Origin: CAZSPL01 sp964608735
GTDB taxonomy: Bacteria; JAJVIF01; JAPKYR01; CAZSPL01
DNA length: 13,272 nt
Assembly: GCA_964608735.1 (NCBI GenBank)
Contig: CAZSPL010000101.1
Coordinates: forward strand, 1-13,272
Direction of reading: 5' to 3'
Made by a program: the position numbers and the translations under genes. The notes beneath the pieces were generated by a model. The model ran no database searches. It saw only the letters and a program-made list of their open reading frames with translations, and was not told where the DNA came from. Positions 1 to 7,816 of the stretch are shown here, in pieces (the first letter of the stretch is position 1; every line of letters begins with the position of its first letter).

Positions 1-1958
1 TGCGCAGGCTGTTCCTCATAACAATCATACTGCTTTCATTGAACATCACCATCATCGCCAGCGCGCAGGATGACGCATCGGAATTCATCTTCCTCGATGA
101 ACTGCATCCCGGCATGGAGGGCTACGCGCTTACCGTCGTTGATGGAATAAAAATCGACAGGATTGACATCAGGCTCGTCGGCATAATTAAAGATCGCTGT
201 TTCAACGGGAGGGACATGCTTTTCATCGAGGCATCCGGCGATGTCATCGACTATTTCCACGGCATCGCGGGCGGGATGTCGGGAAGTCCCATCTATTTCG
301 AAGGGCGGCTCGCCGGGGCGATAAGCGGGCACTGGCTGTATACCGACCAGCGTTTCGGCATCGGTACTCCGATTCAATATATGCTCGAAAACCTCGATTA
401 TGAAACGGGCTATGTCGATTCCTACGACGACCCGCTCCCATTCGGAAATAATCTTTTCTCCGAGGAATCCGCACCCGATTCCACCGGCCCCGTGGCAATC
501 GCGCGTGATGAGGAGGAAGCATCGCGGCTGGAAAATGAACTCGGACCGGGCGCGATGGTCTTCGTGGAAGCATCGATGCCGATCGTCGTCGGGGGTATCG
601 GGCCGGAGATCATCGAAGCCATGTCGGATGATATAGGCCGCGATTTCAACGGCGAAGTGACGGAGATGCCCGTCACAATGCCTGGGAATGTCGATATCCC
701 CTATACGCTGGAGCCGGGCGCCGTGCTGGCGACCATCTGGAGCCGTGGGGATATAATGTACGGGGGCTACGGCACGGTAACCTATGTCACGCCTGACGGG
801 CGCGTGCTCGGTTTCGGGCACAGCATGAGCCGGTGGGGGCGTACCGAAGTCCCCATGGCGTATGGCGTTATCTACGGCAGGCGGCCGAGCGTGCAGAAAT
901 CGAACAAGTATGGCGGCCCCACCGAGACCTGCGGCGTCATCACCCAGGACCGCGGCGGCGCGATCTCGGGATACTTCGGAGTCGAGCCGCGGTTTGTTCC
1001 CCTGAGGGTTGCCACATCGATCAACGGCGGCGAACCGAGGGAGTATATCAGCGAGGTCACCGGCAGCCGGTTCTATGTGCCGGTTGTATGCTCATCCGTC
1101 GTGAAGGCGAGCATACTGCGCGCGACGCCGGAACTGCTTGGCGGCGTCCTGAAAGTAGACTGGCGCATAAATTTCGAAGGCGGCCGGAAGATATCGCGCC
1201 ACGATGTCTACAGGGGCAGTGACCCGGTCACGAAATTTACCAATGAGATGAATGCCGCCCTCGCGTGGGCGGTGGACAACCGCTTCGAGCGCCTGGTGCC
1301 CGAATCGGTAACGGTGAAAGCGGATTTCATGGCCGATGACGATTATGTCCGTATACTTTCCATGGAACTTGTGGATGAGAATACCGGGTTGAAACTTGAT
1401 ACGACGAAGAGGCGAGCCGTGCTTGTCGACGATGGCGGCGTCGAACTCGCGAGCATCAGGCATTACTCCCCGCGGCGGGAGATCGAGTATTCGAAGGAGA
1501 ATGGGACGTATGTATTCAAGCCCGGCGACATTCTATTCATAAAAATCGTGACGAGGGAGCGCCTCGGCGACGTGTCATACCATCTTATCCGGATTATCGT
1601 GCCGGAAAGCGAGCCGGGAGCGAAGGGCGCGATACAGGTGAGGGGAGGAAGCTCGGATATCCCGGGCCCCGAACTGGTGGGGCCGAGAGCGTATGATGAC
1701 CTGTCGGACGAGCGCTCGAAAATGATAAGCATGCCCGCGTTCCGCGATTCGATGGACGCGATGCTTGAATTTATCGACGAGGATTATTCGTCGGGACAAC
1801 TCATCGCCGAGCTCATCTTCGAATCAATCTCCGATGCGGGCAATAAGGATGATGCGCTCAAATTGTATGTCGCCGAGACAACCGATATCGACATCCCTGT
1901 ACTCGGGTTCATCCGGATGCCATTCAAGATTCACAAAGAGGAAAACTCCGACAAGTAG
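1..1958 (+). CDS. Secreted SpoIVB-type (peptidase S55) serine protease-like protein, start just outside window
   Basis: The reading frame is open from base 3, and bases 1-2 are TG, so an ATG or GTG beginning one base before the window is likely. That start gives a classic signal peptide (MRRLFLITIILLSLNITIIASAQ) with probable cleavage after ASA or AQ, so the protein is exported. An internal TTG at 39 would destroy this signal. Numbering from the inferred start, the domain opens with the ELHPGMEGYALTVVDG segment (about residues 34-49), then GIAGGMSGSPIYFEG with the likely nucleophile Ser94, then a GIGTPIQYML segment. A second part has VTYVTPDGRVLGFGHSMSRWG with candidate catalytic His274, followed by a TQDRGGAISG segment. 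These are hallmarks of the S55 family, whose founder SpoIVB cleaves SpoIVFA in the Bacillus sporulation checkpoint. About 300 further residues look beta-rich and are unassigned. No PDZ domain is obvious. No other sporulation gene is visible, so a general envelope role is more likely. Substrate unknown. Confidence 0.82.
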   Translation, partial: RRLFLITIILLSLNITIIASAQDDASEFIFLDELHPGMEGYALTVVDGIKIDRIDIRLVGIIKDRCFNGRDMLFIEASGDVIDYFHGIAGGMSGSPIYFEGRLAGAISGHWLYTDQRFGIGTPIQYMLENLDYETGYVDSYDDPLPFGNNLFSEESAPDSTGPVAIARDEEEASRLENELGPGAMVFVEASMPIVVGGIGPEIIEAMSDDIGRDFNGEVTEMPVTMPGNVDIPYTLEPGAVLATIWSRGDIMYGGYGTVTYVTPDGRVLGFGHSMSRWGRTEVPMAYGVIYGRRPSVQKSNKYGGPTETCGVITQDRGGAISGYFGVEPRFVPLRVATSINGGEPREYISEVTGSRFYVPVVCSSVVKASILRATPELLGGVLKVDWRINFEGGRKISRHDVYRGSDPVTKFTNEMNAALAWAVDNRFERLVPESVTVKADFMADDDYVRILSMELVDENTGLKLDTTKRRAVLVDDGGVELASIRHYSPRREIEYSKENGTYVFKPGDILFIKIVTRERLGDVSYHLIRIIVPESEPGAKGAIQVRGGSSDIPGPELVGPRAYDDLSDERSKMISMPAFRDSMDAMLEFIDEDYSSGQLIAELIFESISDAGNKDDALKLYVAETTDIDIPVLGFIRMPFKIHKEENSDK

Positions 1959-1981
1959 AAATGCATTCAATCGATGAAGAA

Positions 1982-2005
1982 AAAGCCCGCCTGTCGGCGG
2001 GCTTT
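1982..2005. terminator. Bidirectional intrinsic terminator between convergent genes
   Basis: A perfect 10-bp stem AAAGCCCGCC / GGCGGGCTTT encloses the tetraloop TGTC. On the plus strand it leads into TTTCTTT, on the minus strand into TTTTTCTTC. It sits 23 bases after the stop of the S55 gene and 26 bases beyond the stop of the convergent propeller gene, so it can serve both. Confidence 0.9.
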
Positions 2006-2031
2006 CTTTACATATATAGGTCCACGGAAGT

Positions 2032-3156
2032 TTATACGTCAGGCTGGTCGAAGTACGCGGCCTGCTTGCTAATCTTGCGCAAGTTCGTCCCGTCGATATT
2101 CATCATGAACAGCGCTTCGTTCAGATGGCCGTCCTCATCCCAGTCCCATCGCTTACTGACGAATATCACGATCTTGCCGTCCTCGGTAAGCGTGGGGAAT
2201 GAGTCGCAGAACTTGTCGTTGGTGATTGCCATCTCGTTCTTGCCGTCGGGATCGATGCGGTACAGCTCATACATGGTCTCGTCCTGCACGCCGTTCAGGA
2301 TTTTCTCGAAAACGATTACGCTTCCGTCCCTGTTGATGGCGGGATAGTATTCGGCGACGAACGAGTTGGTCAGGTTCTTCGTCACGGGCTTATCGGGATT
2401 GCGGTAGTCCGTGAGGAAGATATCCATCGAGCCGTGGCGGTATGAGTTGAAGACGATCCAGTTGCCGTCCCCGGAAATCTTGGGAAGGCTGTTCTTGAGG
2501 GCTTCATCCTGGATGACCTTCTGCCCGGTGCCGTCGCCGTTCATCATTATCATCTGCGGATTCTCATAGCCGTCCTGGCCCATTTCCTGCGTCATGTATA
2601 CGAGGCGCGCTCCGTCGCCGGACGCGCTCAAGCCGTAGTCCATCCTGTCGTCATATGTCAGGCGGGTGGGCTCCATGGTGGCCAGGTCGAGGACATAGAT
2701 CTCCGTGTAAACCTGGAACGGGTTCACCCGGTCGGCGCCGTCGCGGTCGGATACGAAGAACACGCGGTTGCCGTCGTCGGTAATGCAGGGGAACGATTCG
2801 ACCGACGCGTAGTCGGTAAGCCTCCTGGGGTTGCTCCCGGTTTCATCGAGAAGGTAGATATCCTTGTTTTCTTCCTCGTCGATGCTGCTCTGGACTACGA
2901 TCCTGAGGTTACCGGCAGGCTCATCGCTTTCGGTATATGTCTCTTCGGCGACGAGATCGGGTTTCGCCGCTATAAGAGCCTGCACTTCATCCTGCTCCGT
3001 TTTAAGCTCATCCTCGGTCTTCGGCGTATAATTGCCTTCGGCACGTGCCTGCTGCCCGGGTACACGGGCACCGCCGCAGCCTTTAAGTATCAGTGCCGAC
3101 GCCACGAGCAGGATTACAGCGATGATTACCAAAATGTTTGTTTTAACGTCGTTCAT
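2032..3156 (-). CDS. Membrane-anchored or lipoprotein TolB-like beta-propeller protein
   Basis: The protein (374 aa from the ATG at 3156) has a short polar N-terminus, a hydrophobic helix (about residues 6-24) and then KGCGG. That Cys could be lipidated, but Lys at -2 is atypical for a lipobox, so a plain N-terminal membrane anchor is equally possible. After a low-complexity Glu/Lys-rich stretch come about five repeats of the TolB/PD40 type: a line such as YLLDETGSNPRRLTDY, a short spacer, then a D-D/E-G-x-x-[IV]-x-F strand ending in SDRDG, SYRHG or SKRWD. Such blades bind proteins or ligands and are not catalytic. I prefer the ATG at 3156 to the TTG three codons upstream, because GAGGTG lies 11 bases from the ATG and only 2 from the TTG. 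It follows the flippase gene on the same strand after 210 bases and probably has its own promoter. It is not clearly TolB itself: no TolB N-terminal domain and no tol/pal neighbours are seen. Confidence 0.8.
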   Translation of the reverse strand: MNDVKTNILVIIAVILLVASALILKGCGGARVPGQQARAEGNYTPKTEDELKTEQDEVQALIAAKPDLVAEETYTESDEPAGNLRIVVQSSIDEEENKDIYLLDETGSNPRRLTDYASVESFPCITDDGNRVFFVSDRDGADRVNPFQVYTEIYVLDLATMEPTRLTYDDRMDYGLSASGDGARLVYMTQEMGQDGYENPQMIMMNGDGTGQKVIQDEALKNSLPKISGDGNWIVFNSYRHGSMDIFLTDYRNPDKPVTKNLTNSFVAEYYPAINRDGSVIVFEKILNGVQDETMYELYRIDPDGKNEMAITNDKFCDSFPTLTEDGKIVIFVSKRWDWDEDGHLNEALFMMNIDGTNLRKISKQAAYFDQPDV

Positions 3157-3240
3157 ACTTTTCAAAGCACCTCGCTTCGAACATCTTCATTCAGCTATCC
3201 AGACGGTTTCTCACTCACTCGACATATATAAATTCGCGAC

Positions 3241-3265
3241 CATTCCGGGAAAAATTCCCCGAATG
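3241..3265. repeat. Imperfect inverted repeat in 5' leader of the propeller gene
   Basis: CATTCCGGGAA - AAA - TTCCCCGAATG: 10 of 11 positions pair, with a single C-C mismatch and a three-base loop. It is not followed by a T-run on either strand, so it does not look like a terminator. It would lie in the leader RNA of the 2032-3156 gene if the -10 box near 3280 is used. It could be an operator or an RNA hairpin. Confidence 0.5.
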
Positions 3266-3268
3266 ACC

Positions 3269-3283
3269 GGATATATTATATCC
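3269..3283 (-). promoter_or_regulatory. Candidate promoter -10 (TATAAT) inside a 15-base palindrome
   Basis: GGATATATTATATCC is a perfect 7-1-7 palindrome. Read on the minus strand it contains the consensus -10 hexamer TATAAT (bases 3280 to 3275). No good -35 box is seen 16-18 bases upstream, so activity may need an activator or rest on the -10 box alone. It would drive the propeller gene with a leader of roughly 110 bases. Confidence 0.4.
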
Positions 3284-3313
3284 CAAACCACGCCACATTT
3301 TAGTCATCCGACT

Positions 3314-3344
3314 GTCATGAAACGGTGAAACACCTTTTTATGAC
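3314..3344. repeat. 31-base imperfect inverted repeat just after the flippase stop
   Basis: GTCAT-GAAAC-GGTG-AAA-CACC-TTTTT-ATGAC: 12 of 14 positions pair around an AAA loop. It begins 22 bases past the end of the flippase gene on the minus strand. That position suits transcript-end processing, but no U-run follows on the minus strand. On the plus strand the T-run lies inside the stem. Possible 3'-end stabiliser or protein-binding site. Confidence 0.45.
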
Positions 3345-3366
3345 TCAATTGTTATACGCTTTTAAT

Positions 3367-4992
3367 CTATTCATCCCTTTTCCAGAACAGGAACCGCCTG
3401 AACAACCTCGCGATTTTCTGCTTCTCATCGGCGTTGAATGCGCCGAACAGGTAGAGCAGGCCCATGTAGACCGGGAAGCATACGGCGAAAAGTCCGACAA
3501 CGAGCAGGATCTTGGTGAAAACGCCGGCGCTCCAGCCGAATGTTCCCGCGACCTGAATCAGCCCGAGCCGTACTCCCACCGCGAGGAAATAGAGGATCAC
3601 CGCCGCGATCCCTATCTTCACGAACCCCCAAAACTCGCCATATTCGCCGTAGTAGCGCTTTATCCACCGCCCGAAGAAGAAATTCCCGATTATCCCGATA
3701 CAGCTCACCGCCATCGCCGCGCCGAACATGCCCCATCCTATCGGCTTCAGAAGCGTGATGAATATCACGTTGAGGGCGAGGCAGAGGGGTACCATGCAGA
3801 TGACGTTCCACATCGGGTATTTCGGATATCCCGAAGCGATGATAATGATCCCCGATGTCCAGTAGAGGCTGTATGCGCTCACACCGTAGGCCAGAAGCCC
3901 GAGGGCGGTCGTCACCTGGATGAATGCCGCTTGTTCGTCGGGCGTCGCCATCGTGCTGAATTTGGGATACATTATCGAATAAACCTGCTGTGAACAGGCC
4001 AGTATGACGGTAGCCACCGGCACCAGCATCACCCAGAGCATCTTTATCGTCTGCGTGATAACTCCCCTGGCTTTGGCTTTGTTCCCGGCGGCGAGGGCCG
4101 ATGTGATTGCCACGAATACTGGAGGATATACAGCCGTCGCGAGCATAAGCGGGATGATTGCGATGGTGCCTATCGCGCCGTAGTAGTCATATGCCTTGTA
4201 GTTCCCTATCAGCGGGTCATCCTTGTAAAACGCGATCACCGACCACATGTCCGTGTCGATGAGCACCTTGAAGACCGCCATCGATACGATATTCGGCGTG
4301 ATGAATGCCACGATGGATTTCATCAGGCCGGTTGTATCCCGGTCGCCGACCTTGAACCGGGTGAATGTGAACGCGAGGAGTATCCCCGCCGCGCTTGACA
4401 CGATATTCCCCAGGAACGCGCCGGTAAGCCCGAATCCGAGCTGCACCAGGATGACGGTCGCGACAAAGCGGGAGAATGAATAGCCGATGACGATGAATGC
4501 TTCGCGCGTGTACATCCTCACCGGGTTCAGCACGCTCATCCGTATGTTATACGCGGCATACAGAATGATATCCGTCCCGGCAAAGAGGAATACGAGGAAC
4601 AGGAGAGGGGATTGCTTCCATACACCGAGCACGAGCACCGCCGCCACGATGCAGTATATGAAAAACAGGACAACCGCGAATTTTATCTGCAGCCAGGCGC
4701 CCCTTCCCATGAAGAACCCGAGATAGTTGGGGTCTTCGGAGACATATTTCGCCACCGTGACCGGGATGCCATACATCAGCGCGAGCTCGAATGCCAGTAT
4801 CAGCCGGTAGCCCGCCTGGTAGAATCCGAAATTGCCTTCCTCGAATTTCCTCCCGAGATAGTAGAACAGGGCGTAATTCAGGAAGAGGTAAAGCACCTGC
4901 GAGATGAGGATTACAAAGACCCCGCGGCCGATGCTTTCGCCTCTCGACTCTATCTCTTCACGCGTTATCAACTTATCCCGCTGGTGGCTCAT
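3367..4992 (-). CDS. Wzx/MATE-like polysaccharide (lipid-linked oligosaccharide) flippase
   Basis: The 541-aa protein is almost entirely hydrophobic, with roughly 12-14 predicted transmembrane helices starting near residue 24. A charged N-terminus (MSHQRDKLITREEIESRG) precedes them and a basic tail rich in Arg/Lys (RLFRRFLFWKRDE) follows. Length, helix pattern and phrases such as GIPVTVAKYVSE early in the chain and LKPIGWGMFGAAMAVS in the C-terminal half fit the MOP superfamily, polysaccharide-export branch, which moves lipid-linked glycan units across the inner membrane. The ATG overlaps the stop of the upstream methyltransferase (ATGA, bases 4992-4989), suggesting translational coupling. 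The neighbouring glycosyltransferase and glycan-type methyltransferase support a glycan substrate over a drug or a lipid II substrate. MurJ or a multidrug MATE transporter are less likely alternatives. The exact glycan cannot be told. Confidence 0.82.
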   Translation of the reverse strand: MSHQRDKLITREEIESRGESIGRGVFVILISQVLYLFLNYALFYYLGRKFEEGNFGFYQAGYRLILAFELALMYGIPVTVAKYVSEDPNYLGFFMGRGAWLQIKFAVVLFFIYCIVAAVLVLGVWKQSPLLFLVFLFAGTDIILYAAYNIRMSVLNPVRMYTREAFIVIGYSFSRFVATVILVQLGFGLTGAFLGNIVSSAAGILLAFTFTRFKVGDRDTTGLMKSIVAFITPNIVSMAVFKVLIDTDMWSVIAFYKDDPLIGNYKAYDYYGAIGTIAIIPLMLATAVYPPVFVAITSALAAGNKAKARGVITQTIKMLWVMLVPVATVILACSQQVYSIMYPKFSTMATPDEQAAFIQVTTALGLLAYGVSAYSLYWTSGIIIIASGYPKYPMWNVICMVPLCLALNVIFITLLKPIGWGMFGAAMAVSCIGIIGNFFFGRWIKRYYGEYGEFWGFVKIGIAAVILYFLAVGVRLGLIQVAGTFGWSAGVFTKILLVVGLFAVCFPVYMGLLYLFGAFNADEKQKIARLFRRFLFWKRDE

Positions 4993-5756
4993 GTTTTACC
5001 GTGGATTACGTACACGAAATATTCGGCGTTTTCGATATCATCGCCGCTGAAGGCGAAATCATCGATTGAATAAGGCTCGGTTGATGAATCCTTCACCTTG
5101 CCGCTGATTTTATCGGGGAGTATTTTACCTATTCCGAGCTTCCGTTTCAGCTTTATCCATCCTTGCAACGCCTTGGCGGCGGCCCCGGTGCGCCTCCGAA
5201 GATTGAACTGCCCGTATTTTTCATAGCTGAATTCCTGCTCCGGGAAGAACCGAGTCAGCGCGGTGGTGAATTCATCGAATGTGTATTCTTTGACGTGAAA
5301 GGGATTCGGCTCGCTGCTTTTTATATATGATGCGTTCGGCGTTGAGATGACCAGCACCCCGCCATGCGACATGACAGTCCTTATCCCGGCGAGGAGTTTG
5401 TCCGGTTCTTCGAGATGCTCGAAGACCTCGAAACATACCACCGCGTCGAACGATTCGCGCTCGAACGGGATATCCGCGAGGTCGACGATCTTATAACTGA
5501 GGTTGGGTTTCTGATATGTCTGAATGGCCGACTGGACGGCCTCGGGTGATATATCGACCCCGAGCGCTTCAGATGCCGCCACCGCGAGTATCGCCGTACC
5601 GTAACCGTCGCCGCACCCGGCATCGAGGGTGCGACGTCCCTCGACGTACGGCAGGGCGAACTGGTAGCGCGCGATGTGCTCGAATTCGCTCTCCTCGCAA
5701 GCTTTGCCGGGAATCATCCGCTCGCCGGTATACTCGATTTCATTATTCTCGCTCAT
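4989..5756 (-). CDS. Class I SAM-dependent methyltransferase, glycan-modifying type
   Basis: The 255-aa protein shows the class I fold: motif I LDAGCGDGYGTA (about residues 44-55) for S-adenosylmethionine binding, acidic motif II GVDIS (66-70), motif IV-like FDAVVCFEVFEHLEE (103-117) and VISTPN (136-141). The opening YTGERMIPG and the later NPFHVKEYTFDEF segment mark a subfamily commonly found in surface-polysaccharide loci, where a sugar or chain end is methylated. No transmembrane segment is seen, so it acts in the cytoplasm. The start overlaps the end of the glycosyltransferase gene by 14 bases, and its stop overlaps the flippase start by 4, so the three genes form one tight operon. O-methylation of a sugar is inferred from context. 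Ubiquinone or other small-molecule methylation is the alternative. Confidence 0.87.
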   Translation of the reverse strand: MSENNEIEYTGERMIPGKACEESEFEHIARYQFALPYVEGRRTLDAGCGDGYGTAILAVAASEALGVDISPEAVQSAIQTYQKPNLSYKIVDLADIPFERESFDAVVCFEVFEHLEEPDKLLAGIRTVMSHGGVLVISTPNASYIKSSEPNPFHVKEYTFDEFTTALTRFFPEQEFSYEKYGQFNLRRRTGAAAKALQGWIKLKRKLGIGKILPDKISGKVKDSSTEPYSIDDFAFSGDDIENAEYFVYVIHGKT

Positions 5757-6660
5757 CCAATCCGTCTTTCATGCCGAGCGTCCAGAACATCAGCGCCCCG
5801 AAAAGCCACGGGCTTGTTATCAGCAGCCTCGGCAGATGCCATGGCTCGTCGCGGATAATCCGCCCGCTTATAAGCGCCCATTTATACAACGGAACGAGCG
5901 GCAATGCCACGTGTTTTTTCCATCCGCGGAATGTGGATGCCCCGGCGATGTCATATTTCATCCGCGCGACGCCGGTGCATCGCCCGAGTTTGCGCATGTG
6001 TGGCACGATTTCGCTCCACCGGTTACGGTTGGTGTGGAACACCGGCATATCTCGCCTGAATACGGGGCTGAGTCCGGCTTTGCGGAGGTTCTCGGTGAGA
6101 AGCACATCCTCGTTGCCGAACTGCTCTTCGAGGAACGGGCCGTATTTTTGGAACGCCTCCCGCTTTATCGAAAGGTTGCATGTGGGTATAACACGTCGCA
6201 TGGTTTCCGGCGAACGCGCCGTGTAGCCGGTGAATTCCGCCCAGTAGGGGATCCATCCCATGAATTCGCCGGGATTGCCGTTGAAAATGGGCCCGCCGAC
6301 CGCCGCGATGCCTTCCTTTCGGTGATGATGCCTGATGCGCTCCAGCCATTTCGGCGAAGCGGCCGCGTCGGCATCGATGAACACGAGTATTTTCCCACGG
6401 CTTTCCACGATGCCCATATTCCGTGCCGCGCCGGGATATTTCCGCTCATCCGAATGGACGACCCTCACATCCGGGAATCTCTCGCGGACGGCGTCGGGAG
6501 TGCCGTCGGTAGATGAGTCGGCGAGGATGACTTCATATTCGTCCCTGCCGATGCCCTCCTGCGCGGCGAGCGAATGCAGCGTGCGGAACACAAGCGGCGC
6601 CGAGTTGTAGGATGCGATCACAACCGATATGTCGATTCCGTCCGCGATGCCTGTCTCCAT
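5743..6660 (-). CDS. Family 2 glycosyltransferase (GT-A fold)
   Basis: The 305-aa protein begins with the GT2 signature ISVVIASYNSA (residues 11-21), continues with EVILADSSTDGT (43-54; the usual DDGS/D position) and GAARNMGI (77-84), and has the metal/nucleotide-sugar DxD motif as FIDADA (94-99). The GNEDVLLTENLRKAG segment near 182-196 supplies the usual ED catalytic base. A hydrophobic C-terminal region (about 265-297) suggests association with the inner membrane, where lipid-linked acceptors reside. It likely transfers a sugar from a nucleotide donor to a glycan that the downstream flippase exports. It is the first gene of the glycan operon, with a -10-like TATAAT about 46 bases upstream of the ATG. 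The ribosome-binding site is weak (CGGGGCA just before ATG). Donor and acceptor are unknown. Confidence 0.9.
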   Translation of the reverse strand: METGIADGIDISVVIASYNSAPLVFRTLHSLAAQEGIGRDEYEVILADSSTDGTPDAVRERFPDVRVVHSDERKYPGAARNMGIVESRGKILVFIDADAAASPKWLERIRHHHRKEGIAAVGGPIFNGNPGEFMGWIPYWAEFTGYTARSPETMRRVIPTCNLSIKREAFQKYGPFLEEQFGNEDVLLTENLRKAGLSPVFRRDMPVFHTNRNRWSEIVPHMRKLGRCTGVARMKYDIAGASTFRGWKKHVALPLVPLYKWALISGRIIRDEPWHLPRLLITSPWLFGALMFWTLGMKDGLDERE

Positions 6661-6705
6661 TGCCCCGGGACGCTCAAACCGCCCGGAACGGCTTATAAAA
6701 AGGGA

Positions 6706-6711
6706 ATTATA
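6706..6711 (-). promoter_or_regulatory. Candidate -10 box for the glycosyltransferase operon
   Basis: On the minus strand bases 6711-6706 read TATAAT, 46 bases before the glycosyltransferase ATG. The region 16-18 bases further upstream is C-rich and has no recognisable -35. It would give a leader of about 40 bases. Confidence 0.35.
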
Positions 6712-6786
6712 GCACAGGGGGAGGGAGGCGGAGGATCGAATGAAACCATTCTGCCGTGGGTGTATCTTAAAGGCATATGTTTTCAG

Positions 6787-6792
6787 TATAAT
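6787..6792 (+). promoter_or_regulatory. Candidate -10 box for the 331-aa membrane protein gene
   Basis: TATAAT lies 20 bases upstream of the ATG at 6813, so the transcript would have a leader of about 14 bases or be nearly leaderless. The -35 position (6764-6769) reads ATCTTA, a poor match. CATATG occurs in the spacer (6774-6779) and again over the start codon (6810-6815). GAGAG (6798-6802) is the only Shine-Dalgarno-like run. Confidence 0.4.
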
Positions 6793-6812
6793 GTAGCGAG
6801 AGTATTTAACAT

Positions 6813-7808
6813 ATGCAGCGTGGCACTATACAGCTTGATAACTACGGTCTCATCGAGGACTACCGCAACACCTTCAACAAATGGTCGGCGCTGATAATCG
6901 GCACGCCGGCGGTGGTAATCCTCGATTTCCTGCTCTACATCTACTACCGGCTTCAACTGTCGGTCAACCCCACCTATGAGCCGATGATCGGCATTCGGTG
7001 GCTGCCGTTGCTAATACCGGCGGGGATTATTTTCCTGCTGCTAATCTCGCTGCTTACCAGGCCCGGACGCGTGACCACGTTCCAGGAAGGAATCTACGTG
7101 CATCCCGGTTTCACCGTCGGCAACGACCCGGCGCGACGTCCCACCTTCATGGCGTGGAACGAAATAACCAGGATAATCAGGACACCTTACCGCGGGATGG
7201 GCATGTCCATCGTCGGCATCGAGCCGGTGCACGAGGTCATTTTACCCGGGAGCCTCTCGAAGCGCTTCGATGAAATCCAGGAACAGATAATGCAGATGCA
7301 GACGAGGGGACGCATCGAATTGCTCGATCTTTCCGACCCGAACCGCTTTGCCCTCGCCCAGTTCGGCACCGCGTGGCAGGACCTTTACGGCATCGCGCCT
7401 TTCGTGGCGCTTGTAGTGCCGGTATTCCGGGTATTCATCGCCGATGTGAAGACCTATATCCGGCTTCCCGAAGCGATGGCCGGGCGGATGGGATGGCTGC
7501 CGCTTCTCATCCCGATATTCAGCGGGTCTGTCGTCGCGGCCGTGGGTGTGCTGGTTTTCTGGATGTTCAGGAAGGGATTCTTCATGGCTCGCGTGCTGGT
7601 CTACCGCGACGGCATCCTCACGCTCGGACGGGGCCAGGCGGCGTTTACCCGGTGGGATGAACTTACTTCAATCGAGAGGGGCAGGGGGGGAGTGTTCACA
7701 TTCCACCATGCGGATCCGAAGGTCAGGGCATACAGTTGGAACATCGGCAAATCCAGGGCTGATGAATTCGAACGCATATTGAAACGTCTTGGCAAGCTGG
7801 TTGGATAA
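6813..7808 (+). CDS. Membrane protein with internally duplicated 2TM + PH-like module
   Basis: The 331-aa protein has four transmembrane helices in two pairs (about 25-45 and 62-82; 191-212 and 227-251), each pair followed by a soluble beta-rich segment of 75-80 residues. The halves are repeats. WLPLLIP occurs identically at 63-69 and 228-234. EGIYVHPG (92-99) matches DGILTLGR (256-263), and TFMAWNEITRI (111-121) matches AFTRWDELTSI (277-287). All three pairs are offset by 164-166 residues. The layout (two helices, then a strand with a D/E-G-I turn, then a W-x-E-[IL] strand and a C-terminal amphipathic helix) resembles bacterial PH-like (DUF304/bPH) proteins such as the Bacillus YdbS/YdbT type. 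The family assignment is by pattern only. Function unknown; a membrane-associated scaffold is a guess. The next gene carries a third copy of the module. Confidence 0.8.
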   Translation: MQRGTIQLDNYGLIEDYRNTFNKWSALIIGTPAVVILDFLLYIYYRLQLSVNPTYEPMIGIRWLPLLIPAGIIFLLLISLLTRPGRVTTFQEGIYVHPGFTVGNDPARRPTFMAWNEITRIIRTPYRGMGMSIVGIEPVHEVILPGSLSKRFDEIQEQIMQMQTRGRIELLDLSDPNRFALAQFGTAWQDLYGIAPFVALVVPVFRVFIADVKTYIRLPEAMAGRMGWLPLLIPIFSGSVVAAVGVLVFWMFRKGFFMARVLVYRDGILTLGRGQAAFTRWDELTSIERGRGGVFTFHHADPKVRAYSWNIGKSRADEFERILKRLGKLVG

Positions 7809-7816
7809 ATCCTTTC

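Noticed and set aside
39..41. TTG at 39 as the start of the S55 gene
   Set aside because: The frame stays open to the window edge and adds an Arg-rich n-region and hydrophobic core that complete a signal peptide. The true start most likely begins one base outside.
36..821. Long minus-strand open frame opposite the S55 gene
   Set aside because: It lies antisense to a well-supported gene, has no recognisable motif, and such shadow frames are common in GC-rich coding DNA.
3325..3993. Plus-strand open frame opposite the flippase
   Set aside because: Its product is an unnatural mix of charged residues, and the minus-strand membrane protein has clear family character.
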